Assembly (NCBI RefSeq): GCF_040643635.1
Contig: NZ_JBEYUS010000005.1
Location: forward strand, 118,328 to 182,327
DNA from: Saccharopolyspora_C sp040643635
GTDB lineage: Bacteria > Actinomycetota > Actinomycetes > Mycobacteriales > Pseudonocardiaceae
DNA: 64,000 nt
Direction of reading: 5' to 3'
Position numbers and translations under genes: made by a program
Notes under the pieces: generated by a model
Databases searched by the model: none
What the model saw: the letters and a program-made list of their open reading frames with translations, nothing else
What the model was told of the DNA's origin: nothing
In this document: one piece after another, positions 51,290-59,139 of the stretch
How positions within the stretch are numbered: the stretch's first letter is position 1
How the letters are laid out: every line of letters begins with the position of its first letter

Positions 51290-51336
51290 GTGAATGGCCC
51301 ATTCGCCCAAGGAGACAGGGCGAATGGGCCATTCAC
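51290..51336. repeat. 47-bp hairpin, GAATGG variant
   Basis: The left arm GTGAATGGCCCATTCGCCC pairs perfectly over 19 bp with the right arm, around a 9-nt loop AAGGAGACA. Length is again 47. Compared with the copies at 1287 and 3096, each changed base in one arm is matched in the other. It starts 17 bases past the stop of the dehydratase gene, the same offset as the copy at 26-72. Confidence 0.9.
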
Positions 51337-51352
51337 CTGTGTGCGGCAGGGG

Positions 51353-52531
51353 TCAGGCCGGGCGGTCCCCGGTGGTGCACTCCTCGACGGTCCAGGCCGC
51401 GGCCTGATCGGTGAGGGACAGGCCGAGGCCCGGCCGGTCCGGCACGATCATCCGGCCGTCGCGGAGTTCGAGCCGTTCGTGGAACAACGGCTCCAGCCAC
51501 TCGAAGTGCTCCACCCACGTGCCACCCGGGTAGGCCGCGGCCAGGTGCAGGTGGATCTCCATCGCGAAGTGCGGCGCCATCTGCAGCCCGTTGTGGTCGG
51601 CGAGCGCGGCGATGCGCAGGAACGGCGTGATGCCCCCGACCCGCGGCGCGTCCGGCTGCACGAAGTCGGATGCGCCCTTCTCGATGAGGTTCCAGTGCTC
51701 GGCGACGCTGGTCAGCATCTCCCCGGTGGCGATCGGGGTGTCCAGCGACGCGGCGAGCGCGGCGTGCCCGGTCGCGTCGTAGGCGTCCAGCGGTTCCTCG
51801 ATCCACACCAGGTCGAACTCCTCCAGCACCCGGCCGACGCGCGCCGCGGTGGTGCGGTCCCACTGCTGGTTCGCGTCGACCATCAGCGGGAAGTCGGCGC
51901 CGAGCCGCTCGCGCACGGCCGAGACCCGGGCGATGTCCACCCGGGTGTCCGGCTGCCCCACCTTGATCTTGATGCCGCCGATGCCGCGCGCCGCCGATGC
52001 CGTCGCGTTCTCCAGCACCTGGTCGATCGGCATCGACAGGTAGCCACCGGAGGTGTTGTAGCAGGGCACCGAATCCCGGTGCGCGCCGAGCAGCTTCGCC
52101 AGCGGCAGCCCGGCGCGGCGCGCCTTCAGGTCCCACAGGGCCACGTCCAGCGCGGCGATGGCCTGGGTGGCGAGCCCGCTGCGGCCCACCGACGCCCCGG
52201 CCCAGACGAGCTTGTTCCACAGCCGGCCGGTATCGCTGGGATCTTCGCCGACGAGTTCCGGGGCGATCTCGCGGGCGTGCGCGAACAGGCCGGGGCCGCC
52301 CGCGCGCTTGGAATAGCTGAACCCGATGCCCTCGTGCCCGCCCTCGGTGCGGATCTCGGCGAACAGGAACGCGATCTCGGTGAGCGGTTTCTGCCGTCCG
52401 GTGAGGACTTTCGCGTCGCTGATCGGCGCGTGCAGCGGCAGCGAGATCAGCCGCAGCCGGACCTGCTCGATCCGGTCGGTGGTGGCTTCGCCGGGAGCGG
52501 TGGCGAAGGGCTTGGGCGCGGTGCTGGTCAT
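51353..52531 (-). CDS. L-talarate/galactarate dehydratase-like enolase superfamily enzyme
   Basis: A 392-aa mandelate-racemase-group enzyme. Lys188/Lys190 (GGIKIKVG), metal ligands Asp219 (MVDAN), Glu245 (IEEPL) and Glu271 (ATGEM), and His321 (MAPHFAME) are present. All six are offset by a constant seven from the numbering I recall for talarate/galactarate dehydratase (Lys195/197, Asp226, Glu252, Glu278, His328). It should dehydrate an aldarate to a 2-keto-3-deoxy acid. AAAGGAAG precedes the ATG. It is next to a sugar-acid MFS importer. Confidence 0.85.
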   Translation of the reverse strand: MTSTAPKPFATAPGEATTDRIEQVRLRLISLPLHAPISDAKVLTGRQKPLTEIAFLFAEIRTEGGHEGIGFSYSKRAGGPGLFAHAREIAPELVGEDPSDTGRLWNKLVWAGASVGRSGLATQAIAALDVALWDLKARRAGLPLAKLLGAHRDSVPCYNTSGGYLSMPIDQVLENATASAARGIGGIKIKVGQPDTRVDIARVSAVRERLGADFPLMVDANQQWDRTTAARVGRVLEEFDLVWIEEPLDAYDATGHAALAASLDTPIATGEMLTSVAEHWNLIEKGASDFVQPDAPRVGGITPFLRIAALADHNGLQMAPHFAMEIHLHLAAAYPGGTWVEHFEWLEPLFHERLELRDGRMIVPDRPGLGLSLTDQAAAWTVEECTTGDRPA

Positions 52532-52587
52532 GTGCTTCCTTTCGACGGGACGGGCGGCGGGCCGAGGTGCGCCCGCCCGGGGGGCGG

Positions 52588-53910
52588 TCAGTGCGCCGCC
52601 GGGGTCGTGTCGGGTGCGGGCTCGGCGGATCGCTCGCCCTCGCGCAGCAGCAGGCAGCCGCCCGCGGCGAGCAGCGACAGCAGGGCGAGCCCGATCAGGC
52701 CCCACCGGGTGCTGCCGGTGAGCTGCTGGACGATGCCGAAGCCGAACGGGGCGAGGAAACCGCCGAGGTTGGCGAGCGCGTTGATCAGCGCGATGCCGAG
52801 CCCGACGGTCACCGGGTGCAGGGTCCGCTGCACGATCGGCCAGAACAGCGGGCTGATGCTCTTGATACCCATCGCCGCGACGCACAGCATCACCAGCGCG
52901 AGCACCGGCGGGGCCAGCGCCGCCGCGAACGAACCCGCGGTGGCCGCGAGCAGGCATCCGATCAGCAGCACCCGGCGGCGGCCGGTGCGGTCGCCGACCC
53001 GGGCCAGGGCGAACATGGCGACGATGGCGCACACCCACGGCAGCGAGGACAGCAGTCCGACGGTGACGTCGTCGGTGCCGTCGATGCCGCGCACGATGGA
53101 CGGCAGCCAGAACGTGTTGGCGTAGATGGACATTTGCACGGCGAAGTAGATGAAGGTGCACAGCAGCACGGCCGGATCGCGCAGCACGGACCACCAGCCG
53201 CGGCGGCCGTCGTCGTGCCGGGCGGCGACCGCCGCGGCCTCCGACTCGATCGTCGTGGTCAGCGCGGTCTTCTCGTCCTCGGTCAGCCAGCGGGCGTCGG
53301 CGATGCGCGAGTCCAGCCGGAACCAGGCGAACACCCCGATCGCCACCGACAGCAGTCCTTCGACGAGGAACATCCACTGCCAGCCGCGCAGCCCGAGCAC
53401 CCCGGACAGCGACAGCAGCGGCCCGGACATCGGTCCGGCGAGGGAGAACGCGAGCAGCGCGCCGACGGCGTAGCGGGCGTTCGCCCGGCCGCGGTGCGAG
53501 TTCGGCAGCCACTGGGTGAGGTAGTACAGCACCGCGGGCACGAAACCGGCTTCGGCGACGCCGAGCAGGAACCGCAGCGCGTAGAAGCTGAGCGGGCCCT
53601 GCGCGAACAGCATCGCCGCGGACACGAGTCCCCAGCTCACGCAGATCCGGGACAGCCACAGCCGGGCGCCGAAGCGGTCCATCAGCGCGTTGCTGGGCAG
53701 CTCGAACGCGGTGTAGGCGAGGAAGAACAGCCCGGCGCCGAACCCGTAGGCGGCGGCGCCGATCCCGAGGTCGGCTGCCAAATGTTCTTGCGCGTAGCCG
53801 ATGTTGGAGCGGTTGAGCTGGTTGCACAGCATCATCACGGCGAAGATCGGCACGATCCGCCGGAAGATCTTCGCGACCGCGCTGTCGAGCGGCGCTGGAG
53901 TCGGTGGCAT
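52588..53910 (-). CDS. MFS transporter, anion:cation symporter type
   Basis: A 440-aa, 12-helix protein of the ACS group (relatives of glucarate/galactarate and phthalate permeases). LCNQLNRSNIGYAQEHLAADLG, YTAFELPSNALMDRFGARLWL and RFLLGVAEAGFVPAVLYYLTQW are diagnostic. It is upstream of, and probably cotranscribed with, the dehydratase 56 bp away. A site shared with the other end of the locus lies about 130 bp before its start. Confidence 0.9.
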   Translation of the reverse strand: MPPTPAPLDSAVAKIFRRIVPIFAVMMLCNQLNRSNIGYAQEHLAADLGIGAAAYGFGAGLFFLAYTAFELPSNALMDRFGARLWLSRICVSWGLVSAAMLFAQGPLSFYALRFLLGVAEAGFVPAVLYYLTQWLPNSHRGRANARYAVGALLAFSLAGPMSGPLLSLSGVLGLRGWQWMFLVEGLLSVAIGVFAWFRLDSRIADARWLTEDEKTALTTTIESEAAAVAARHDDGRRGWWSVLRDPAVLLCTFIYFAVQMSIYANTFWLPSIVRGIDGTDDVTVGLLSSLPWVCAIVAMFALARVGDRTGRRRVLLIGCLLAATAGSFAAALAPPVLALVMLCVAAMGIKSISPLFWPIVQRTLHPVTVGLGIALINALANLGGFLAPFGFGIVQQLTGSTRWGLIGLALLSLLAAGGCLLLREGERSAEPAPDTTPAAH

Positions 53911-54039
53911 GGGCGCTTCTTCCGTCGTCGTTGACAGGAGTCGGGCGAGCCTGGTGGGCCGCGGTGCGGTCCGGGGGCGTGGCGGTCCCGGTGCAGGCGG
54001 GGGAGCGGCACGATCAAAGTCTTGTTCAGTGAGAGCAAA

Positions 54040-54053
54040 TCCCGTTCATTGGG
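54040..54053. promoter_or_regulatory. IclR-regulon motif, MFS side
   Basis: TCCCGTTCATTGGG lies in the 427-bp divergent gap (53911-54337) between the MFS and IclR genes. The identical 14 bases occur in reverse orientation at 59065-59078 before the second dehydratase. I see no gene in the gap. Confidence 0.7.
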
Positions 54054-54305
54054 CTACGGCGAGCGTAGGGTCGTCGAGCGGAGGAGCACAAGAGCCCGTG
54101 CTGCGGCGGATTTCCGGCTCGCTGCTGGTGGGAAGATCGGGCGAGGTCATCGGCACTGGTCCTGATGAATGGGATTCCGCTCGGGCGTTGCACCGGTATC
54201 GACCCGCGAGCAGCGCGAACGGCTCGAACGGCTCGGTCGGGACCCGATCCGGCTGAGTCGGGCCGCGTGGGTCGCGGACCACCGCACACCGGTGCGGTAG
54301 TCTCA

Positions 54306-54314
54306 TTCATTGGG
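54306..54314. promoter_or_regulatory. IclR-regulon half motif at the iclR start
   Basis: TTCATTGGG matches the right nine bases of the 14-bp motif. It lies 24 bases before the IclR start codon, past a possible -10 box (TAGTCT, 54298-54303), as expected for autorepression. Confidence 0.5.
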
Positions 54315-54337
54315 AAACACGCGTGACTGGAGGCGAC

Positions 54338-55147
54338 ATGAGTGAGACCGCGGGCGGCACGTCCGGCTCCGGCGGACGTTCCCGGGAACCCGGTCCCGGT
54401 GCGCTGGACCGCGGGCTGGCGATCCTGGACCACCTCGCGCAGGCCCGGAACAGCAGCACGGCCGAGCTCGCCGAAGCCCTCGGCCTCACCCGCAGCACCG
54501 CGTACCGCCTGGTGGACCGGCTGCGGACCCTCGGCTGGCTCAGCCAGGTCCCGGCCACCGGGCACTGGCGGCTCGGCCCGGCCGCGGTGCGGCTGGCCAA
54601 CGCCGCCGTCGATTCCACCAGCCTGCTCGACGCGGCAGGACCGACGCTGCGCAAGCTCGTCGAGACCACCCAGGAGACGGTGAGCCTCGCGGTGCCCAAC
54701 GGGCTGGCGATGGTGTTCATCCACCGGGAACGCGGCCCGCGCCCGGCGGCGATGACCGGCGAACTCGGCGCGGCCCGGCCGATGCACAACACATCGCTCG
54801 GCCGCGCGCACCTGGCCGCGCTGCCCGCCGCGAAGCTGGAGGAGGTGCTCGTCGAACTGGTCCGCTCGCCCGATTCGCCGATCACCTCCGCCACCGTCTC
54901 GGCGTTGCACACCGAGGTGACCCGCACCCAGGAGCGGGGCTGGGCCGAGGACCGCCGCGAATTCGACCCGTCCAGCTGCTGCTGCGGGGCGGCGGTCTAC
55001 GACCACACCGGGCTGCCGGTGGCGGGCATCAGCGTCGCGGGTGCCGCTGAGCGGATCGAACCGCTGTTGGCCGAGTACGGGCCGCTGGTGGCCGGGAGCT
55101 GCGCCGAGCTGTCCGCCGACCTCGGTTACGTCGCCCCCGCGAGCTGA
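54338..55147 (+). CDS. IclR family transcriptional regulator
   Basis: A 269-aa protein with an N-terminal winged helix (ALDRGLAILDHLAQ, STAELAEALGLTRSTAYRLVDRLRTLGWL) and a complete effector domain (LGRAHLAALPAAKLEEVL, CCCGAAVYDHTGLPVAGISVAG). ATG 54338 follows GGAGG. Its 3' end overlaps the convergent FAH-family gene by 22 bases. It probably controls the MFS/dehydratase genes, the RraA operon and the second dehydratase. Confidence 0.92.
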   Translation: MSETAGGTSGSGGRSREPGPGALDRGLAILDHLAQARNSSTAELAEALGLTRSTAYRLVDRLRTLGWLSQVPATGHWRLGPAAVRLANAAVDSTSLLDAAGPTLRKLVETTQETVSLAVPNGLAMVFIHRERGPRPAAMTGELGAARPMHNTSLGRAHLAALPAAKLEEVLVELVRSPDSPITSATVSALHTEVTRTQERGWAEDRREFDPSSCCCGAAVYDHTGLPVAGISVAGAAERIEPLLAEYGPLVAGSCAELSADLGYVAPAS

Positions 55148-55947
55148 GGCGCCACGACCGGATTGGTGAGCAGGCCGACTCCCTCCACTTCGGACACCAG
55201 CCGGTCGCCGGGGCGCAACGCCCGCGGCGGGGTGCGGAAATCCCCGCAGCCGGACGGGGTGCCGGTGAGCACCACGTCGCCGGGGTGCAGCGTGCAGAAC
55301 GAGCTCAGGTAGGAGATCAGCGCCGCCACGTCGAAGATCATGTCGGCGGTGCTGCCGTCCTGCACCGGTTCGCCGTTGAGCCAGGTCCGGACCCGCAGCG
55401 CCTGCGGGTCCGGGACCTCGTCGGCGGTGACGACGTCCGGGCCCAGCGGGCAGAAGGTGTCCATGCCCTTGCCGCGCACCCACTGGCCGTCGGCGGCCTG
55501 CAGGTCGCGGGCCGAGATGTCGTCGGCGACGGTGTAGCCGAACACCGACTCCAGCGCCCGGTCGGCCGGGACGTTCCGGGTGCGCCGGCCGATGAGCACG
55601 GCGAGCTCGGTCTCCCAGTCCGCGCGCGTGGTCACGGCGGTGTCCACGACGACCGGTTCGCCGTCGCCGATGGCGCTGGAGGACAACTTCGGGAACACGT
55701 ACGGGGTTTCCGGCGTCTTCCAGCCCATCTCGGCGACGGTGTCCCGGTAGTTCAACCCGATGCCGAAGATCGTCGGTGGCCGCAGCGGCAGCACCGCGGG
55801 GTGCTCGGCCACCGGCTCGCCGAGCTCCGGTGGGGTACCGGCGATCACCTCGGCCATCGTCGGCCGGGCGCGGCGCCACGGCCCGTCCGGTTCGGTCCGG
55901 CAGAGCAGGGTTTCGGCGCCGTCGAGCAGCACTGTGCGCAGCCGCAC
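55126..55947 (-). CDS. fumarylacetoacetate hydrolase family protein
   Basis: A 273-aa FAH-domain enzyme. FGIGLNYRDTVAEMG, the metal ligands in DWETELAVLIGR and ADDISARDLQ, and TGTPSGCGDF are present. Members include acylpyruvases and 2-keto-3-deoxy-acid dehydratases or hydrolases. Among aldarate genes, a 2,4-diketo-3-deoxy acid hydrolase or 2-keto-3-deoxy-arabinonate-type dehydratase role is plausible. GAGGAGGA precedes GTG 55947. It begins the 3' part of the RraA operon. Confidence 0.88.
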   Translation of the reverse strand: MRLRTVLLDGAETLLCRTEPDGPWRRARPTMAEVIAGTPPELGEPVAEHPAVLPLRPPTIFGIGLNYRDTVAEMGWKTPETPYVFPKLSSSAIGDGEPVVVDTAVTTRADWETELAVLIGRRTRNVPADRALESVFGYTVADDISARDLQAADGQWVRGKGMDTFCPLGPDVVTADEVPDPQALRVRTWLNGEPVQDGSTADMIFDVAALISYLSSFCTLHPGDVVLTGTPSGCGDFRTPPRALRPGDRLVSEVEGVGLLTNPVVAPQLAGAT

Positions 55948-56029
55948 GGGATTCCTCCTCGGTCGTTCTGGGGGAGAGCCGGACGGCGGGCCGCCTCCGG
56001 AGAGCGCGGCCCGCCGTCCGGGTGGGGAG

Positions 56030-57532
56030 TCACGCGGGCAGGACGAGCCGTCCGTCCACCCGGCGCGGGATCGACGCGTGCCGCTCGCGCAGCTCCGCGG
56101 GCAGCACCGCCTCCGGGGCGTCCTGCCAGGTCACCGGGCGCAGCCAGCGGCGGATCGCGGTGGCGCCCACCGAGGTGTGCAGCGTGTTCGTCGACGGCCA
56201 CGGGCCGCCGTGGTGCTGCGCCCAGGACACCAGCACGCCGGTGGGGAAACCGTTGTAGAGCAGCCGGCCGGACTTCTCCTTGAGCAGCGCGGACAGCGCC
56301 GCGGTCCGCTGCACCTCGTCCGGTTCGGCGTGCACCGCACCGGTCAGCGAGGCGGGCAGCGCGGTGATCGCGGTGTCCAGCTCCGCGGCGTCGTAGCGGG
56401 CGAGCACCGCGGCCGGGCCGAAGCACTCGTCGAGCTCGTCCGCGGACAACTTCGCCGCGTCCACCTCCAGCAGCCGGGGGGCCACCGCGAACCCGGCGCC
56501 GGGGGCGGCGCCTTCGGCGATGACCTCGGCGCGGGACGCCAGAGCCGCGCTCGTCTCCCGGTAGGACTCGCTGATCCGCCGGTTCAGCAGCGTCGCGGCG
56601 GGCGCCGCCGAGATCAGCCGCGCCGCCTCGGCGACCAGCGCGTCCCCGGCCGCACCGCGCGGCACGAACACCAGTCCGGGCTTGGTGCACAGCTGCCCAC
56701 CGGACCCGAGCACCGACCCGACGAGACCTTCGGCGATCGCCGCGCCGCGCGCTTTCGCCGCGCCCTCGGTGACGACGATCGGGTTGAGCCCGGCCATCTC
56801 CCCGTAGAACGGGATCGGCTCCGGGCGCCGGTTGATGATGTCCAGCAGGGCGGCGCCGCCACCGGCGGATCCGGTGAACCCGACGCCCTTGATCGCCGGG
56901 TGCGCGATGAGCTCGGCGCCCGCCGCGGTGCCGAACACGATGCCCAGCAGGCCCTCCGGCGCGCCGACCCGCTGGGCCGCGGTCGTCATCGCGCGGAACG
57001 TCAGCTGCGCCAGCGCCGGGTGCGAGCTGTGCGCCTTGATCACCACCGGGCAGCCCGCGGCCAGCGCGGACACGGTGTCGCCGCCGGGTGCGGAGAACGC
57101 GAGCGGGAAGTTGCTCGCGCCGAACACCGCGACCGGCCCGATCGGCACCAGCATCCGGCGCAGGTCCGGCCCCGGGCCCATCGGGGTGTCCCCGGCGTGG
57201 TCGATGGTGGCCTCCAGGTAGCCGCCGTCGTCGATGACGTCGGCGAACAGCCGGGCCTGGAAGCAGGTGCGGGTGAGCTCGCCGTTCAACCGGGCCTCGG
57301 GCAGCGCGGTCTCGCGGCGGCCGAGGGCCACGATCTCGGCGCGGTGCGCTTCGAGCTCGTCGGCGACGGCGCGCAGCAACCGCGCGCGGAACGCGCGGCC
57401 GAGCTCCTCGAACGGCGCGGCGGCCGCGGCGGCGGCCTCGGCCAGCACGGCGACCTGCTCGGTGGTGGTCGCGGTGGTGACGGTCTCGACGACCTCCCCG
57501 GTCGCGGGGTCGACGCTGGTGATCTCGTCCAC
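56030..57532 (-). CDS. 2,5-dioxovalerate (alpha-ketoglutaric semialdehyde) dehydrogenase-like ALDH
   Basis: A 500-aa aldehyde dehydrogenase of the 2,5-dioxovalerate group, marked by GEMAGLNPIVV (Glu), GSVLGSGGQLCTKPGLVFV (Cys) and FGASNFPLAFSAPGGDT. It should convert alpha-ketoglutaric semialdehyde to 2-oxoglutarate, the last step of non-phosphorylative sugar-acid pathways. GTG 57532 has GAGGA upstream. GTG 57565, overlapping the previous stop as GTGA, is an alternative. This enzyme fixes the end product of the locus. Confidence 0.87.
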   Translation of the reverse strand: MDEITSVDPATGEVVETVTTATTTEQVAVLAEAAAAAAAPFEELGRAFRARLLRAVADELEAHRAEIVALGRRETALPEARLNGELTRTCFQARLFADVIDDGGYLEATIDHAGDTPMGPGPDLRRMLVPIGPVAVFGASNFPLAFSAPGGDTVSALAAGCPVVIKAHSSHPALAQLTFRAMTTAAQRVGAPEGLLGIVFGTAAGAELIAHPAIKGVGFTGSAGGGAALLDIINRRPEPIPFYGEMAGLNPIVVTEGAAKARGAAIAEGLVGSVLGSGGQLCTKPGLVFVPRGAAGDALVAEAARLISAAPAATLLNRRISESYRETSAALASRAEVIAEGAAPGAGFAVAPRLLEVDAAKLSADELDECFGPAAVLARYDAAELDTAITALPASLTGAVHAEPDEVQRTAALSALLKEKSGRLLYNGFPTGVLVSWAQHHGGPWPSTNTLHTSVGATAIRRWLRPVTWQDAPEAVLPAELRERHASIPRRVDGRLVLPA

Positions 57533-57561
57533 TGTGGAATGTCCTCGGTTCGCTGGGTCGC

Positions 57562-58062
57562 TCACGCGTCGTACTCGGCTTCGGGGTGCGGGCGCGGGAC
57601 CGCCGGGGTGAACCGGTAGCCGAGGCCCTCGTAGTCGTAGCCCTCCAGCGCGACCTCGTCCCTGCCGTCCGCGGCCGACGCGTAGAAGGCGCGGATCTCG
57701 GTGATCAGGCCGGTCTCCGGATCGAACCGGTACCACTCGTCGCCGCGCAGGTAGGTGCCGTACCGGGTGCGCCAGTGCGTCCACTCGATGACCGCTTGCA
57801 GGCTCTGCGGCTCGGCGATGACCCGCTCGATGTACCAGGCGGAACCCGCGGTGAGGGTGAGCCTGCGCCAGTTCTCGCCGATGGTGCGGGCGCCGATCCA
57901 CGGCCCCTTGATCCCGGGCGGGAAGTAGTGCACCGCGTCCGGGGTGAACTGGGCGGCCATCTTGTCCACGTCGGCCTCGTTGCAGCCGTCGAAGTAGACG
58001 CGGATGCGTTCCTCCATGCGGCTGCGCTGGGTCGTCGGATCGAGGTCGGCGAATCGGGTCAT
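57562..58062 (-). CDS. SnoaL-like NTF2-fold protein
   Basis: A 166-aa nuclear-transport-factor-2-like protein. RIRVYFDGCNEADVDKMAAQFTPDAVHYFPPG is typical. It ends TEIRAFYASAADG plus a short tail. Its ATG overlaps the RraA-like stop (ATGA). Hydrolase, dehydratase or isomerase activity on a keto acid is possible. It differs in sequence from the copy at 46836. Confidence 0.84.
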   Translation of the reverse strand: MTRFADLDPTTQRSRMEERIRVYFDGCNEADVDKMAAQFTPDAVHYFPPGIKGPWIGARTIGENWRRLTLTAGSAWYIERVIAEPQSLQAVIEWTHWRTRYGTYLRGDEWYRFDPETGLITEIRAFYASAADGRDEVALEGYDYEGLGYRFTPAVPRPHPEAEYDA

Positions 58063-58814
58063 CGGTGCGCTCCGTTCGTGCTCGTGGTGTCCTGCGCTGC
58101 TTTCCAGGCCCGGTACTCGGCCCGCGTCCGCTCGTCCGGCGGGTAGGTGCCCCACAGTGGAGCTCCGGCGCGCACCTTCGCGTGCAGCCACTGCTCCAGC
58201 TCCTCCTGCTCGGCGGCGGGTTCCGCGATCTGCTCGGCCAGCGAGCGGGGGACCACCACCACGCCGTCCAGGTCGCCGACGATCACGTCGCCCGGGTAGA
58301 CGGCGACCCCGGCGCAGCCGATGGGCGTGTTCAGGTCGGCCACGTGGAACGCGGCGGGCCGGGTGGTCGCGGTGATCGCGCGGGAGTACACCGGGAAGCC
58401 GAGCTCGGCGATCGCGGTGCCGTCGCGGAACGCCCCGTCGGTGAGGAACCCGGCGGCGCCGCGCCGCATCGCCCTGGTGATGAGCATGTCGCCCGCGGAG
58501 GCGGCGGCCGTGTCGCCGCGGCTGTCCACCACGATCACCTGGCCGGGCCCGACGGTCTCGACGGCCTCCCACTGCAGGACGTTGCCGGTGCGGTACGGGT
58601 CGCCGATCGGGTCGACGTCCTCGCGGGACGGGATGAACCGCATGGTGAACGCCTCGCCCGCGAACGGTGCGAAGCCGGTGCCGACCGCGGTGAGGCCGAC
58701 CAGGAACGGCTGGCGGATGCCGTGCTTGTAGAGCTGGGTGGCGAGGGTGGCGGTGCTGGCCCGCTTCAGCAGGTCGAGCACGCCGGGCGCCAGGCTGGTC
58801 TGCTGCTCGGTCAC
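58059..58814 (-). CDS. RraA/HMG-aldolase family protein
   Basis: A 251-aa RraA-like protein (formerly annotated as demethylmenaquinone methyltransferase). The core is GDMLITRAMRRGAAGFLTDGAFRDG, with Arg and Asp metal/substrate residues, then GVAVYPGDVIVGDLDGVVVVP. Class II pyruvate aldolases of this fold cleave 4-hydroxy-2-oxo acids, which fits a sugar-acid pathway. GTG 58814 follows AGGAAGAGG. It is the first gene of the minus-strand operon. Confidence 0.87.
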   Translation of the reverse strand: MTEQQTSLAPGVLDLLKRASTATLATQLYKHGIRQPFLVGLTAVGTGFAPFAGEAFTMRFIPSREDVDPIGDPYRTGNVLQWEAVETVGPGQVIVVDSRGDTAAASAGDMLITRAMRRGAAGFLTDGAFRDGTAIAELGFPVYSRAITATTRPAAFHVADLNTPIGCAGVAVYPGDVIVGDLDGVVVVPRSLAEQIAEPAAEQEELEQWLHAKVRAGAPLWGTYPPDERTRAEYRAWKAAQDTTSTNGAHR

Positions 58815-58892
58815 GAGGAACCTCTTCCTGGGTCGGTCGCCGAGGCGGGCGGGCCCGTCGGGGCCGAAGCGGGGGTGTCGGGCATGTCCAGC

Positions 58893-58921
58893 ACGCTAAC
58901 ACCGTGTCCTGATTAATGGAA
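58893..58921 (-). promoter_or_regulatory. promoter of the RraA operon with overlapping IclR-like site
   Basis: On the minus strand TTCCAT and TAGCGT are separated by 17 bases. TGAT-TAATGGAAC-ATCA (58910-58926) overlaps the -35 box, and CCTGAT-N-AATGG also occurs at 54161-54172 near the IclR gene. The rest of the 325-bp gap 58815-59139 holds the site at 59065 and no gene. Confidence 0.5.
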
Positions 58922-59064
58922 CATCATCGCGTTCACCGCGACGCCGGCGAGCGGGTCTGTGCGCGCTGCTCCGCGGGTGCGAATCCGGTCGCTGTGCACG
59001 CTTGCGGGTGGAGTTCCGCCGGTTTACTGTTCCGCTGCAGGTGAGGTCGCGCGGTTCGTTGAAT

Positions 59065-59078
59065 CCCAATGAACGGGA
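59065..59078. promoter_or_regulatory. IclR-regulon motif, second dehydratase side
   Basis: CCCAATGAACGGGA is the exact reverse complement of 54040-54053. It lies 61 bases before the ATG of the second dehydratase. Confidence 0.7.
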
Positions 59079-59139
59079 ACCGATGTCGAAAGCGATGGCT
59101 CCCCGCTGCCGATCCCGCCCCGACCGAAGGAGACCCGCC

